Of a DNA stretch of 64,000 nucleotides, positions 33,801-43,562 are shown piece after piece (positions within the stretch are counted from its first letter, which is position 1; every line of letters begins with the position of its first letter). The notes beneath the pieces are model-generated. The model saw only the letters and a list, made by a program, of their open reading frames with translations. It ran no database searches and was not told the origin of the DNA. This DNA comes from Macrostomum hystrix (taxonomy: Eukaryota; Platyhelminthes; Macrostomidae). The stretch is from assembly GCA_950097015.1 (NCBI GenBank), contig CATNEN010000039.1:20887501-20951500 (forward strand), read 5' to 3'. A program made the translations under genes and the position numbers.

Positions 33801-34412
33801 CTTAATTATCTAAATTTTAGTTTGTTCACCTGAGGGTGCAATTTAGCTCCTGTCCAATAGCAAACGAGTGGACAGTTTCAGATTTCAGACTATAGGGAAT
33901 TCTCTTTTGCAGCCCTTTTGCAAAGAAGTCTAAAGAACTCTCTTGTGATCTGTATCGTTTTCTGTCTGAGCTAGGTAAGAGACGTGTTATTGTAGAACAG
34001 GTAAAAAGTGCCAAAATCTCAAAATCGCAATATTTTTAGGTCGATATTCGTTATTGCCCTATCACCGCAGCTCATAGCTTTCATTAGCAAAGACGAAAAC
34101 TGGACACACAGACGCCTATCGTGAACACAATGCGCCAAAGTCGCTCACCACAAGCCGTCTCTGGTCCTTTAGCGACACTCGACGTTGACTCGACTTTCGT
34201 GTCAAAGTCAGACCAGGCACTGAGGAGCTTCGGACTAGCTGCTGCTGCTGCAGCTCTGAAGATGTCGACGAATAGGCGGTCCCCACCAAAGCAGTCTGAT
34301 CCCGTCGCAGTCGCAGAGGCTGCAATCGGTCGTCGGCCTCGACGTTAGTTTCTTCAACCGATGCGTCGTCCACATCGTTAAGCTCTTCCGTGTCTTGAAG
34401 CTTCCTGTCCAT
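24838..34412 (-). CDS. CNBD2: Cyclic nucleotide-binding domain-containing protein 2-like
   Basis: Minus-strand exons, 5' to 3': 34149-34412 (candidate first exon, 88 codons, less certain), 31538-31611, 30800-30911, 27379-27690, 26540-26948, 25535-25812, 25389-25457 and 24838-25065. Phases agree throughout; the last seven give 493 aa and with the first exon 581 aa (human CNBD2 about 576). Exon 31538-31611 reads RFKKMSRIVIIMINWI, and 30800-30911 gives LSFDLSYFRAKKE. The CNB domain spans the next two exons: TVPAGRLIIRQGHNGINFYII, ALVNVMKE and GQSFGEIALLHQVTRTASIV with the phosphate-binding-cassette-like FGEIALL. The C-terminal exons read GLSNVVFKGEKNLEIE and FFVQHASELLKKHVKEL. CNBD2 is linked to sperm and cilia in vertebrates; here the role is inferred. 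The donor of 31538 (ACG|GTTTGT) is weak. Long introns hold distinct minisatellites, two of which start at the donor. Confidence 0.85.
25075..25365 (-). repeat. CNBD2 intron minisatellite, 18-bp unit
   Basis: About 13 units of TGCAGTCTATAGCTGTTA (plus strand) lie between the exons at 25066 and 25388. On the transcribed strand each unit contains AACAG and CTATAG, acceptor-like ends. Ten units are almost identical; two near 25090-25160 are interrupted by GTTCTGTTAGACAGTTGTAG. Confidence 0.9.
26020..26500 (-). repeat. SINE family A copy, split by a second SINE A
   Basis: The tail and a shortened body lie at 26020-26149 and the tRNA-like head resumes at 26468-26500. The copy at 26150-26467 is inserted between. 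The split copy lacks most of the family body (about 150 bp missing), so it was internally deleted. It lies in a CNBD2 intron. Confidence 0.75.
26150..26467 (-). repeat. SINE family A, full copy nested in another SINE A
   Basis: A full-length copy (about 318 bp) with head GAGGTTGTAGCCTAGTGG, B-box GGTTCGATTCCC and an A-rich tail (plus-strand TTTTTTTTTATT at 26150). It is flanked by a 10-bp direct duplication TGAGTCCGAT at 26140-26149 and 26468-26477, the expected product of target-primed retroposition. Confidence 0.85.
26985..27378 (-). repeat. CNBD2 intron minisatellite, 15-bp unit repeating the 5' splice site
   Basis: On the minus strand the exon ends CAG|GTAAGATGGGAT, and then about 25 perfect 15-bp units CAGGTGAGATGGGAT follow with no substitutions until the last. 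Every unit contains CAG|GTGAGA, an 8/9 match to the donor consensus, equal to the real site. The unit is five codons with no stop in the exon frame (VRWDQ), so read-through stays open. The next exon begins at 26948. Confidence 0.95.
27850..28335 (-). repeat. CNBD2 intron minisatellite, 15-bp unit near the acceptor
   Basis: About 32 units of GGGAGAATGGGAAGT (plus strand), with TTGG and TCGG variants. On the transcribed strand this reads ACTTCCCATTCTCCC, pyrimidine-rich. It lies about 160 bp inside the 3' end of the intron whose acceptor is at 27691-27692. Open frames on both strands are spurious. Confidence 0.9.
28735..30799 (-). repeat. CNBD2 intron minisatellite of about 2 kb: 35-bp units at the donor, 23-bp units beyond
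   Basis: On the minus strand the exon ends GAG|GTGAGAGGGGATAAGG, immediately followed by about 11 units of a 35-bp repeat containing GTGTG(A/G)GGGGATAAGG and GTCACTGATCAT, then about 70 units of a 23-bp repeat, GGGGTGAGCCTGTC plus ACTGATCAT (GTGAGC or GTGAAC variants). The two families share GTCACTGATCATGGGGTG. The first unit contains the real 5' splice site. Nothing else was recognised in this 2-kb block. Confidence 0.93.
31035..31530 (-). repeat. CNBD2 intron repeat of short TTGCAGA / TTGTAGA units
   Basis: The plus strand is a loose array of TCTGCAA, TCTACAA and TCTTAAA heptamers and octamers. On the transcribed strand it reads GATTGCAGATTGTAG, dense in acceptor-like YAG. It begins within 15 bases of the donor of exon 31538-31611 and fills most of the intron. 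Confidence 0.85.
31712..32120. other. Unannotated stretch inside the presumed CNBD2 first intron
   Basis: AT-rich; no exon, SINE or array recognised before the purine-rich repeat begins. Confidence 0.4.
32130..33275 (-). repeat. Minisatellite, 15-bp purine unit with 75-bp higher-order pattern
   Basis: Plus-strand units GGGGGAGAGAGTGTC and GGGGGAGAGAGAGTC, about 76 copies. From about 32600 they follow a 5-unit pattern (two AGTC, three TGTC). On the minus strand (the CNBD2 sense) it is CU-rich, GACACTCTCTCCCCC, like a very long polypyrimidine tract. Confidence 0.9.
33482..33766 (-). CDS. Candidate alternative first exon of the CNBD2-like gene
   Basis: A 95-codon frame from ATG 33766 ends ...RRQITLRDLRRLSQ| before a possible weak donor CAA|GTCTGT, in phase 0. 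The other candidate first exon (34149-34412) ends ...RRVSLKDQRRLV| before GTGAGC, also phase 0. The shared motif [IV]-[ST]-L-[KR]-D-x-R-R-L just upstream of both donors suggests duplicated, mutually exclusive first exons. Splicing exon 34149 into the acceptor-like CAAACAG before this ATG would break the frame, which also argues for alternatives. A CCAAT box lies upstream at 33854. No expression evidence is available. Confidence 0.4.
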
Positions 34413-35080
34413 TCCGTGCTCTTAGCTTACAAGCCTACAGCAGTTGTGTTAGACCCAGAACTGCTGCTGCAGCTGCTGCTGTTGCTACTAAAACTGAGAG
34501 CACCTCACGTCTTCATCTTTATTTTAGTTTCAGTCTCTTTCTATTTTTCTATTGCTCTCTTTTCTCTGAACTCAATAATCTTGTCAACGCATAGACTAGC
34601 TGACAGTTGGGTGAAAATTTTCTATTTAATATTATATTGTACCCACTCGACTAGAGTAGAGAAGACTCAGTCAGATTGCTCTTTTTTATTCTTCAGCAAC
34701 TCTGACCATGCAGCATGAGGCGCTGTGAGTCCAGTACTCTCTTTGTTCAGGTGGGGGTGCTTAGCATGGAAAAAAACAAGAAAAGGAAACGAAAATTACC
34801 GTAATAGAAATTAGGCTTTAACCGTCGCAGTCTTGGCGGTTGCAGTGTCAAGTCGCAATTTCGGTTTGCTCATGATACCTGACCGTTCATAATGATTAGT
34901 TAGAAGCTGGTTCATAATTTCGGACAGTAGCTTTGAAGTCCTGAAGAATCTCAGTCCAGTATTTTTTGGGAAAATAAGAATAGTACTTTAAGTTGAACTG
35001 AGTGGAGAGGGGTTGGCGAACGACAACAAGAGTGGGTTGGGGTGCGCGACTGGGGTAAGAGAGAGGCTAGAGGGTTAGAG

Positions 35081-35102
35081 GCGGACCAATCAGAAGGCGG
35101 GG
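35081..35102 (-). promoter_or_regulatory. Candidate promoter: CCAAT box next to a GC box
   Basis: ACCAATCAG (CCAAT at 35086-35090) is followed by GGCGGGG (35096-35102) in a G-rich patch, about 670 bp upstream of the minus-strand ATG at 34412. A CTG/CAG-rich tract (34457-34482) lies between. Consistent with a CpG-type promoter for the first CNBD2 exon; inferred. Confidence 0.4.
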
Positions 35103-35139
35103 TGAGGGCATGAGGTAGAGAAGCAGAGAGATTTAGAGA

Positions 35140-36296
35140 AGACAATTAAGAAGTGGCGACGAGAGTACACTCGCTGCAAATAAATGTTCGACTAAGTCGC
35201 TTAAAGTGCATATAATTCGCTGTAGTTTCGCATCAGGCTATATCAACATATCAATATCTATCGCACAAATTATAACAGCAGGACGAATTTCTAATTTAGC
35301 TCTTGAACAAGCCATACTGAAAGCTAGAAAAATGTTCAAAAGTCGGTCTTTTCTTTCGGTCTATTCTGTTGGAAATTGAATTTACTTACCAACTGTGATT
35401 AGAAATACATATTAATTTATAAATTTAGCCCTGAACTTGCCCATTATGGGAAGAAATGCATTGACAAAGAAATTCTTCAGGACTGGGAATACAATGGACT
35501 GAGATTCCTCAGGTTTGTAAAGACACAGGAATAAAAGTCTTTAAGATAATATGATTTAGGTTAAATAATATATTACATCCGGGTTAGGTCGAATACATGT
35601 AATACATTATATACTAAAATTCAATAGTATCTAGGCTGTAACAACTGCCGCAGCCAAGACTGCAACTGACGGCAGCTACCAGTTTCGGCGAACGACCCTG
35701 AGGTCGTTCATCGCTGGGCTGGGGTGCATATCTGTTTCTGGATTTTCACCCATCCACCCCCGAAGAGCTGCGAGTCCTACAAGACACTACAAGCTACTAC
35801 AAGACAATTTGCCGTTCGCACCTCAAGAGAAGGCTGCAGTACTTGAAAAATCAAAGGAAATTTTGATTTGCTGACTGTTGCTTCCATCAAAATTCTTCCA
35901 ATTCTGCTGAGACTTGTGAAAAGAGGAGGGGAATGCACGAATTCAGTGAAATGGTTTTAATTGCTAAATCAGAGCATGAAATGCTGACACAGAGTGCCAA
36001 GCCCACTGAGTCTGTAACTGATGCGGCCATGAAACTGGCGCAGATGAAGTGCGATGAAATTCTGTTCGCTGAAGATTGCCCTGATGATGTGAAGGCTGCC
36101 GTGTACCAGAGTGCAATGAAAAGCCTGCTGGTCAGACGCAAGCAGGTAGTGAAACGAAAATGTTGAAAGTGGAGATAACTGGTAGAAACTTGGAGGAAAA
36201 TATTCTACAGCAAACTTCTGATGATGCTGATAGAGTTCCCAATGAGCCGTCTCCAATCAATGGATTCGGCTGTGAGGCTGCGTGGAAGGGGGTGAG
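35140..36296 (+). other. Unresolved region with a short ORF (35933-36166) and a lone satellite-like unit
   Basis: The frame 35933-36166 reads a plausible helical segment with DAAMKLAQMKCDEILF and CPDDVKAAVYQ. It resembles short proteins encoded by some invertebrate mobile elements, but I cannot name it. A single diverged unit of the 32-bp satellite found at 46.3 kb lies at about 35472-35514 (ATTCTTCAGGACTGG...GGACTGAGATTCC). A perfect 8-bp stem hairpin occurs at 35690-35709. The LOA element inserts at 36309. Confidence 0.4.
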
Positions 36297-36426
36297 TGTC
36301 GCTGCCTCTTGACTTACTTGACTTAGCGGCAGGGGGCCTCCATGACGGACGCAGCGAGGAGGCGGCTGGTGCCGCCCATATCGCTAACCCCTGGCAGCCA
36401 GACGGCCTCCAGCGAGGCGGTGCCGC

Positions 36427-39400
36427 TCAGGGTGGTCCGTCGGTCGGTTCCGCCGCTCGATCTTCCTCGCCATAGGCTGGGAAGAAATCAGCTCGGCCGG
36501 TATCCCGGAGGAAGTGGGCGAGCTGTGGGATGTTCTCGGGCGAGCAGGCCTCGGCAAGAGTCGGTGCCGGCCCGAGATGCTTTAGCCTAGCCCGGGTGAA
36601 GGCCGGGCAGTGGCAGATGAAATGTTCGGCGTTTTCACGTCCGGAGCAGCAGAAGGGACACGTTTCCTCAGGCACGTGGCCTTGGAGGTAGCGGTGTCTG
36701 GTGAAGCAGCCATGTCCCGAAAGGGCCATGGTGACTGCTCTCAGGTCTCTGCGGTTTAGCCTGAGTAAGGCCTTACGCAGGTTACTAGAGGGGGTTGGCA
36801 CCGCAGCCCTGGACTGGCGACAGTTCAGGGTGCTGGACCACCTCCTCCGATGCTGGGTCTCCATCCAGCGGTTGATGCTGGAGTTGACAACAGAGGCGGG
36901 GATCGGGGATTCCGGGCCCGGGCCCATCAGGGAGCTGGCTGCTCCAGCCTTTGCAAGCTGGTCCGCCATCTCATTCCCTGTGAACCCGGCATGCCCAGGG
37001 ATCCACATCAGCTCCACCTTATTAGACTGCGCCAACCCGTTTAACTGGGTGTTGCAGTCCAAGGTGGTTCTGGAGCGAGAGGTGCAGCGGCTGAGGGCCT
37101 TGAGGGCTGCTTGACTGTCGGAGTGAAAAAAGATCCTCCGACCAGCCAGCTGCCTCTGGCGCAGCTCAGCCGCACAGAAGCTGATGGCGAGCACTTCGTT
37201 TTGGAAAACGCTAGAGCTCTTGCCACAGTATTGGGAGTGGGTCCAGAGGACCTCACCACCCGAGGCGACGCACACTCCGAATCCCGATTTACCGTTCATC
37301 AGAGAGCCGTCAGTGTAACAGTGGACTGCCGGGTCATCCCAGCAGTCCTTTACCTCGTTACGAGGGGAGATGCTGACTTTGTACCTGTGGCTCCGGAGTA
37401 AAGTGGCCGGGGCCCCGTCCGAAAGGATGGTGAGCCCTCCGCACTCGCCCAGAGTTTTCAGGCAGAGGTCAGAGTGAGGCAGAAGGGAGCGCTTCGAGAA
37501 GGCTCGCGAATTCTGGAAGTAGACACCCGCATCAAGAAGACGACGGGTGGACTTTGCTGCTTCCCCCTTGACGAAAATGTCAATGGGTGTAGCGTTGAGG
37601 AAAGCATTCATGCCTTCGAAGGGAGTGGAGGGTGGGGCGCCCAGCGTCATACGACAGGCTCTGCCCTGCACCCTATAAAGCGCCTCCAGGTTTTTCTGGA
37701 TGCCCATGGCGCTGGCCCAGATGAGGCCAGCGTAAGCGACGGACGGTCTAATGATCGCCGTGTAAATCCACCAAAGGTTCTTGGGGGTTAGCCCCCAGGT
37801 GGTGCCCACGGCACGCCTGACTTGCGCCAGTATGGCCAGGGCCCTCTTGGCCTTTGTGGTGATGTGTGGGGTCCAGTTAAGCCTATGGTCTAGCACGAGA
37901 CCAAGGCACCGGACCTGCTTTTCCATGGCAATATTCTTGCCATAGAGAGTCAGAGGCTTAATGGTCCAGAGCAGTTTGCTGGTAAACATAACCGCGACGG
38001 TCTTGGACTCAGAGAGTCGGAGCCCGCATTGGTCCGCCCAGCGCACCGCCCTGTTGATAAAGCCCTGAATGAGGTCCCTGGTGGTTTCCGCCGAGGGGCC
38101 CGCGCAGATGGCGGTCACATCGTCGGCATATCCCACCTTCAGGACTGGGTCTGGACGAGTGCTTTTCAGCAGCTCATCCATGACGAGATTCCACAGCAGT
38201 GGGGTGAGGACGCCGCCTTGGGGCCCTCCTTTTAGGACAGGTGCCGAGAGCACCCTGCCTTCGAGGTGGGCCACCACGTGGCGATTCCGGATCATGTACA
38301 TGACCCAGCGAACGAGGTGGGGGTGAGTGGCCCTGGAAACCAGGGCCTTCTCAAAGGCTTCGAAAACCACGTTATCGAAGGCCCCCTCAATATCAAGGAA
38401 GACAGCCAGGGCAAAACCGCTGCCCAGTACTGCCTTCTCTAGAGTCTCCACGATGCAGTGGAGGGCGCTCTCCGTGGACCGGCCAGCCCGAAAGGCGTGC
38501 TGGTTTGGCGAGAGCGGGGCCCGCCCTAGCTCTACAGTAAGAAGGCGCCAGAGCACCAGTCTTTCCATGAGCTTGAGGCAGGTGGAAGTCAAACTTATCG
38601 GGCGATAAGACTTGACCGAGCGATAGTCGCCTTTGGCGGGCTTCGGGATGAAGACGACCCGGGCTTCGTGCCACAGCGCTGGTACATAGCCCAGCACGAT
38701 GCAGGCCCGTAGAAGTCTGCAGAGGAGATGGAGGAAGCGGCCATTTTTGACCGCTTCATGCAAAAAGGCCGGATAAATACCATCTGGCCCAGGTGCTTTG
38801 AAAGGGTTGAATGACTTTGCCGCGCGAACGATGCGGTCATTCGTGACGAGTGACTGAGCCAGGCCCTGACCTCCACGTGAGTGGTCGTCTGGGCCAAAGT
38901 GCGCCGGTACACTCGGGAAGAAATGCCCTAGCATAAGCTCGAGCGTTTCCTCCGGACGCTCCGTGATCGAGCCGTCTGGCTTTTTGATCGATGAGAGCTT
39001 GGAGAAGCGGTCGTTGGTGAGCGCCTTTACCACGCGGGCCGTGGGCCGCGAGCCCTCAAGCCCTTCGCAGTATTGTCGCCATTTGTCCGCTTTTGCCCTT
39101 CTGACCCGGCCCTTAAACTCATGGATGGCGCGAGTATAGGCCTCTTTGTCATCAGGGTCGTGCGAGGTTTTCAGCTTCCTCTGGAGAGCCTTAGCTCGGC
39201 GTCTCAGGACTCCGAGCTCGGGGTTCCACCAGGGGGCCGATTTTTTGCCTTTGTAGGCTTTGAGCGGGCAAGCCATTTCGTAGGCCTCTGTGATGGCGCC
39301 GCCCAGCAGGGCAGCCACTCCATCTAGGTCCTGCGTGGTTGCCATGGCCATGGAGGGGTCGGAATCCCGAAGGCCCTCATGCAGCTTTTGGCTGAACGCG

Positions 39401-40131
39401 GGCCAGTCGGTGTTTCTGACATTACGCCTCCAAATAGGCTTTTGCTTCTTATCGGGGGTACCGATGTTGAAGCGAATGAAACGATGGTCCGAGAGCGAGC
39501 TTTCGGTCTCCCATACCTCCCACCCCAGCACCCTTGGGAGGATGCCGGGTGAGGCCAGGGTGACGTCAAGCACCTCAGCCCACCGCCCATTGTCGAAAGT
39601 GGGCGTGTTGCCCACATTACAGAAGTTGAGAGGCGTGCCGCTGACGTAGGCCAGGAGCTCTTCGCCGCGGTCATTGATTTTTGAGCTACCCCAGTGGGTG
39701 TGATGCGAGTTTGCATCTCCCGCGAGGAGCAGCTCGAAGTTACGTGCCCTGGCGAAATCACAGAGGGCGACGAGGGTATCGCTGACCACGGGGGCGTCGC
39801 CTGCCAGGTAGGCGGATGCCACGAGGGTCAACTTGTTAGGCACAATGTGTGCAGATTGGATGACGCAGATGTCCCCGTTAGAGAGATCGGGTCTCATCCA
39901 CGCATTTAAGGCTTTTGTGGCATAGATCAGTGATCTAGGGCGGACAGAGTCTGCCATGCAAAAGCAGTCATAGCCAGCAGGAATGTTGCTTGGCTTGTTC
40001 TTTGATAACCAGGGCTCCTGCACAAGTACAAGGCCCGGCATCATGCGCTCTGTCGTGCGCATCAGATTTACTGATGCTGCCACGCAGTGCTGGGTGTTAA
40101 CTTGCAGACATGATATTCCGGGGATCATCAT
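36427..40131 (-). CDS. LOA-type retrotransposon ORF2: endonuclease, reverse transcriptase, RNase H
   Basis: 1234 aa, uninterrupted. The N-terminal apurinic-type endonuclease (about 1-225) has QEPW (38-41), [12 protein letters not shown] (138-149) and SDHR (214-217), cutting target DNA to prime reverse transcription. The RT (about 430-750) has [28 protein letters not shown], the catalytic Asp in LDIEGAFDN (580), [15 protein letters not shown] and YADD (668-671). RNase H (about 935-1065) has YTDGS (Asp941), NEVLA (Glu979), HSDSQAAL (Asp1005) and [18 protein letters not shown] (Asp1057). A CCHC-like knuckle uses C1158, C1161, H1170 and C1175. All catalytic residues expected for the family are present. 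The start is 12 bp after the ORF1 stop, suggesting re-initiation. Confidence 0.95.
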   Translation of the reverse strand: MMIPGISCLQVNTQHCVAASVNLMRTTERMMPGLVLVQEPWLSKNKPSNIPAGYDCFCMADSVRPRSLIYATKALNAWMRPDLSNGDICVIQSAHIVPNKLTLVASAYLAGDAPVVSDTLVALCDFARARNFELLLAGDANSHHTHWGSSKINDRGEELLAYVSGTPLNFCNVGNTPTFDNGRWAEVLDVTLASPGILPRVLGWEVWETESSLSDHRFIRFNIGTPDKKQKPIWRRNVRNTDWPAFSQKLHEGLRDSDPSMAMATTQDLDGVAALLGGAITEAYEMACPLKAYKGKKSAPWWNPELGVLRRRAKALQRKLKTSHDPDDKEAYTRAIHEFKGRVRRAKADKWRQYCEGLEGSRPTARVVKALTNDRFSKLSSIKKPDGSITERPEETLELMLGHFFPSVPAHFGPDDHSRGGQGLAQSLVTNDRIVRAAKSFNPFKAPGPDGIYPAFLHEAVKNGRFLHLLCRLLRACIVLGYVPALWHEARVVFIPKPAKGDYRSVKSYRPISLTSTCLKLMERLVLWRLLTVELGRAPLSPNQHAFRAGRSTESALHCIVETLEKAVLGSGFALAVFLDIEGAFDNVVFEAFEKALVSRATHPHLVRWVMYMIRNRHVVAHLEGRVLSAPVLKGGPQGGVLTPLLWNLVMDELLKSTRPDPVLKVGYADDVTAICAGPSAETTRDLIQGFINRAVRWADQCGLRLSESKTVAVMFTSKLLWTIKPLTLYGKNIAMEKQVRCLGLVLDHRLNWTPHITTKAKRALAILAQVRRAVGTTWGLTPKNLWWIYTAIIRPSVAYAGLIWASAMGIQKNLEALYRVQGRACRMTLGAPPSTPFEGMNAFLNATPIDIFVKGEAAKSTRRLLDAGVYFQNSRAFSKRSLLPHSDLCLKTLGECGGLTILSDGAPATLLRSHRYKVSISPRNEVKDCWDDPAVHCYTDGSLMNGKSGFGVCVASGGEVLWTHSQYCGKSSSVFQNEVLAISFCAAELRQRQLAGRRIFFHSDSQAALKALSRCTSRSRTTLDCNTQLNGLAQSNKVELMWIPGHAGFTGNEMADQLAKAGAASSLMGPGPESPIPASVVNSSINRWMETQHRRRWSSTLNCRQSRAAVPTPSSNLRKALLRLNRRDLRAVTMALSGHGCFTRHRYLQGHVPEETCPFCCSGRENAEHFICHCPAFTRARLKHLGPAPTLAEACSPENIPQLAHFLRDTGRADFFPAYGEEDRAAEPTDGPP

Positions 40132-40143
40132 GCAGGCAGAGGT

Positions 40144-41688
40144 CTACTTGGAGGGGGACTCAGCCAGAAGGCGGTCCTCCTCCTCCAGGTCGATGTCGGT
40201 AGCCATGGGCTCCTCCGTGCCCAGGCCCCGAGCCAGAGGCGGGAACTCGACGGGGTCAGCCGCCCAGTCCCCACCCCCGGCCCCGAGCCCAGGCCCAGAG
40301 TCGCCCTCAACCGGAGCCGACACCGCTCCCTGGGCCGTGGGAGGGGCGCTCGAAGGGCCCTGCTCGATGGAGCTGGGCACCTTAGAGGCCTCCCCCGTAG
40401 CCCTTGGTTGCGGCGCCTGCCCCGGTGGGCCACCGCGCATCTCAGCGCGCAGCTGGGCCATCTTGGCGGTTCGCACCACCTCGGAGGCCCGCTGGAGAAG
40501 GCCCTTGCGCTTTGTGATGCGCGCGGGGCGACGCTCAGAGCTGCCAGCGATGGCACGCTCTGGCCTTTTTTGGCGAGGCGACTGGGCCCTGCCCCCAGTC
40601 CCAGCCTTGGGGTCCGAGGACCCTTCATTGGCCGACACGGTGGTGGGCCCGGTCTGACCCCGGGTTTTGTCGGCATCGTAGGCGAAGATTTTGGTCTTCC
40701 ACAGACCGATGCAGACGTTTGCGCCATCTGGGTAACGGCGTGTCCATTGCTCGGACAGGCCCAGAATGGCGGTGAAGCCGGTGCCGTCGGGGCGCAGGAT
40801 CGTGCGGTGCACGATTAGGCCCGCTGTCGGAAGCTCCCGGTTCATCGCGATGAGGCCCATGCGGAGGTCCTCAGCGCTAGTAACGACGCTTTTCGCCGGG
40901 ACGAAAATGCGATGTCTTTTTGTCTGCGGCGGCTCGTTCTCCCGGAGGAAAACGAGGTCGGCCGCCCAGATCTGCGTGGGCAGCAGCTCCAGGAGCCGCC
41001 GCCCTGACTCCGCATCTCCGGGCCAGACAACAAAAAACGAGTCCCTGGTAGCACTCGCACCGACCGCCAGGGGCTCGCCTTTCAGTTGTAGTTGCCACAG
41101 CATAGCGTCTATGCTGCGGCAGATGTCGCTGAGCCGCTCGCCGCTCAGCCGCTTGCCATCCTTGCCCGCGACCACGATGGCAGGTTGCCTGCGCGCGATG
41201 GTGGCGTAGGTGGCCCGTGGTCCCGGGCCCTTTCCTGCCGCGTCCCCACTCTCGGGATTTGCGTCGGCGGTGGGCACGGGGCCCTCCGCCTCCACTCCTC
41301 CTTCAAGCCGAGCCGCCGGCCGGATGGGCGCCGGGACCTCCTTGGCCCGCGACCCTGGCCTCGGGGCGTCGTGGGCCCCGCCCTGGGCAGGGGCCTGGGC
41401 AGGAGGCACGGGGCCCCCCACCCTAGCCCCCGCCCTAGGCAGAGCCCCTTCGGCCCCTTTGGCCTGGGCCCGGTCCACGGTCGACGAAGCTGGCTTGCCT
41501 TGGGCCAGCAGGCGCCTACGGCGTTTCGCCGCTCCAGATGTCGTGGAGCGCTTTGTGCTCCGATCGCCGCGCGAGATGGGCATCGCGGCATTTGTGGCGG
41601 TCGCAGGGGCAGGCCCGGGCGCCGCAGCGTTTGTGACCTTGGGCACCGTGGTGCCCTCGGCCGTAGTAGAAGGTTGGCTGGAAGCCAT
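40144..41688 (-). CDS. LOA-type retrotransposon ORF1 (gag-like RNA-binding protein)
   Basis: 514 aa. The N-terminal third is alanine/proline/glycine-rich and basic, with KRRRR (about residue 55). The central part (about 155-345: TYATIARRQPAIVV ... SIDAMLWQLQ ... GLIVHRTILRPDGTGF) resembles the DUF4780-like domain found in ORF1 of LOA-group elements, which shares the fold of RNA-binding domains. The C-terminus is again low-complexity with an acidic end. I see no CCHC zinc knuckle. By family analogy it packages element RNA. It ends 12 bp before ORF2. GC-rich codon use contrasts with the AT-rich surroundings. Confidence 0.85.
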   Translation of the reverse strand: MASSQPSTTAEGTTVPKVTNAAAPGPAPATATNAAMPISRGDRSTKRSTTSGAAKRRRRLLAQGKPASSTVDRAQAKGAEGALPRAGARVGGPVPPAQAPAQGGAHDAPRPGSRAKEVPAPIRPAARLEGGVEAEGPVPTADANPESGDAAGKGPGPRATYATIARRQPAIVVAGKDGKRLSGERLSDICRSIDAMLWQLQLKGEPLAVGASATRDSFFVVWPGDAESGRRLLELLPTQIWAADLVFLRENEPPQTKRHRIFVPAKSVVTSAEDLRMGLIAMNRELPTAGLIVHRTILRPDGTGFTAILGLSEQWTRRYPDGANVCIGLWKTKIFAYDADKTRGQTGPTTVSANEGSSDPKAGTGGRAQSPRQKRPERAIAGSSERRPARITKRKGLLQRASEVVRTAKMAQLRAEMRGGPPGQAPQPRATGEASKVPSSIEQGPSSAPPTAQGAVSAPVEGDSGPGLGAGGGDWAADPVEFPPLARGLGTEEPMATDIDLEEEDRLLAESPSK

Positions 41689-41921
41689 TGCAGCTGCAAA
41701 GAGAAAATGGGGCTTCCTGTAGACACAGGCAGGAATAACCCGCTCAGCCGCGATCCCAAAGCTGAGCGGGGGCAGCCAAAAAAGACAAGTTACAACCCGG
41801 GGTGGGATGCCAGGACCACCGGGAGGAACCGTAGGAGGCCAGACTACTCCCTGGTCAAGCGTCCATCAGCACGGTCAACACTGGGACATTAGAGGGCGCT
41901 ATTTGGCCAGCGCCGAGGCCT

Positions 41922-42185
41922 GCGGACTGGCCGCATACCCTGTTAAGGTCAAAGGGTGACACCTTTCCCTCAGAGCCGTAGCCAGAGGTACCTGATCACG
42001 CACAGGTGCACGAACGCTGCGGACTGGCCGCATACCCTGTTTAGGTCAAAGGGTGACACCTTTCCCTCGGAGCCGTAGCCAGAGGTACCTGATCACGCAC
42101 AGGTGCACGAACGCTGCGGACTCGCCGCATACCCTGTTAAGGTCAAAGGGTGACACCTTTCCCTCCAGCCGGGGCTAGAGGTACC
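41922..42185 (-). repeat. 97-bp tandem repeats in the LOA element 5' leader
   Basis: Units start GCGGACT(G/C)GCCGCATACCC at 41922, 42019 and 42116 (the third partial), differing by a few bases. Tandem 5' monomers act as promoters in some L1 elements; here a promoter role is inference. Each has AAGGTCAAAGGGTGACACC, an imperfect inverted repeat around GGTCA/TGACC-type half-sites. Confidence 0.85.
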
Positions 42186-42467
42186 CAGTTAGGCCGGAGG
42201 CCCTGGATGGGTCATCCAGCGCTGTTGCCCATTCTGTCCGGCTGCCCTAGGGTCAGCCTTGAACACTCGCGGGACGTGTACCCATGGGTCAGCTGACGGG
42301 ACAACGTGGAGAGGATTCCTGCACCCGGAGGCACAGGGCTCCATTCCTGCCAAGCCTGCTCAAAAAACGACTGCAGGTGTGAGGCATCGCAGACCTTAGC
42401 CCGTAGGCCTGGTCTGACTCATACCCCACAGGCATTGTGTCCCGCCGGTGCGAGCTGTCGCTGCCTC

Positions 42468-43120
42468 ACTTTCCAATGGTCGCTGGTTCGTTCCTCCCTC
42501 CAAGTCACGATTATTTCGGGGCTTAGTTGGAGGTTTGCGAAGTAGTGACTTGCGGAGATGCACCTTATTCTGTGCAACCAAAGCTAATTTAAATTGCTTA
42601 ACCCCTGCCTTCTGCATGCCTGCTTGTTTGTGTTTGTGTTTGTGCGTTGGGCACCACCCCACACCCCCCCGATTCCAGCCGCGAGTTAGGCGTCGGCCTA
42701 GTCATTATTTTCCATACTAGGCCACCGCACAGGTATATGGCTTAATCTAGTAATCTAGTTGTCCCTGATTAGGCTTAACAAGAACAGAAGAAAAACAATG
42801 ACAACTCGACTGCAGAATTGAAAAGACTGCCAAAAGCAGTGTCTGCAGCACAAGAGCTCAAGTTGTGGCATCACAAGCAGCATCAGCGATCGAAATTAAT
42901 ACCCGAGCTTCAACCCAGAGGGTCACCATCTGGTTGGCGGAGTGGACATAAGACTGAATGGAGGCAGGGGCGGCAAGCTTCCTCTAAGGAAGCGGGCCCT
43001 CAGCATGGCTAATGTGAACTACCGGCTCGTCTGGCCCCCGAGTGCTCATAGAGCAGATGTGGCAACACACAGTCACCAGCTGCTCTACCCAACAGGCCAA
43101 CTGAGCATCTGTGGTGCAAA
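42468..43120 (+). other. Unresolved flank of the LOA insertion
   Basis: If the LOA element is removed, a frame from about 36170 continues across the empty site (EAAWKGVSVAAS to SLSNGRWFVPPSKSR). That may hint that the insertion hit an older transcribed or mobile sequence; no family recognised. The rest holds only short ORFs. Confidence 0.3.
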
Positions 43121-43127
43121 GAGCTAC

Positions 43128-43562
43128 CAGGGGTCGGCAAACTCCGGCCCGCGGGCCAGATGCGGCCCTCGAAGCTCCCAAATCCGGCCCGTTGCCCCTT
43201 CTGACATCTACAGTGTCCTGTTTCATCTCTCTCGTGTCTAATCTCTCCTGTGTCTCATCTCTCCTGCGTCTCATCGCTCTCGTGTCTAATCTCTCATGTG
43301 TCTCATCTTTCCTGCGTCTCATCGCTCTCGTGTCTAATCTCTCCCGTGTCTCATCGCTCTCGTGTCTAATCTCTCCCGTGTCTCATCGCTCTCGTGTCTT
43401 ATCTCTCCCGTGTCTTATCTCTCCCGTGTCTTATCTCTGCTGCGTCTCATCTCTCCCGTGTCTCATCTCTCCCCTATCTCATATTTATACAGTCAATGCG
43501 GCCCGCTGTCGTCTTTTAGGTTCTCTCTTTGGCCCGCCAGAAAATAAGTTTGCCTACCCCTG
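43128..43562. mobile_element. hAT-type MITE with an internal minisatellite
   Basis: The ends are CAGGGGTCGGCAAACT at the left and AGTTTGCCTACCCCTG at the right, the classic hAT terminal inverted repeat (CAGGGGT.GGCAAACT), followed inward by CCGGCCCGCGGGCC and GGCCCGCC. GAGCTAC occurs at 43121-43127 and 43562-43568, an imperfect target duplication sharing one terminal base. The 435-bp interior is filled by units such as CTCTCGTGTCTAATC (about 43215-43480). There is no transposase; it is non-autonomous. Confidence 0.8.

Larger units (their letters stand above)
36309..42455 (-). mobile_element. Full-length LOA-type non-LTR retrotransposon
   Basis: About 6.15 kb on the minus strand, with 5' leader (41689-42455), ORF1 (40144-41688), ORF2 (36427-40131) and a short 3' end that finishes in an AAGTCAAGT-type repeat instead of poly(A). 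The same 12 bases, TGTCGCTGCCTC, flank both ends (36297-36308 and 42456-42467), which I read as the target-site duplication. Both ORFs are open and domain-complete, so this copy may be, or recently was, mobile. Clade placement (LOA: endonuclease, RT, RNase H, C-terminal zinc knuckle, DUF4780-like ORF1) is from motif content. Confidence 0.9.

Noticed and set aside
40408-41892. Plus-strand ORFs up to 266 aa opposite the LOA ORF1
   Set aside because: GC-rich antisense shadows of a well-supported ORF.
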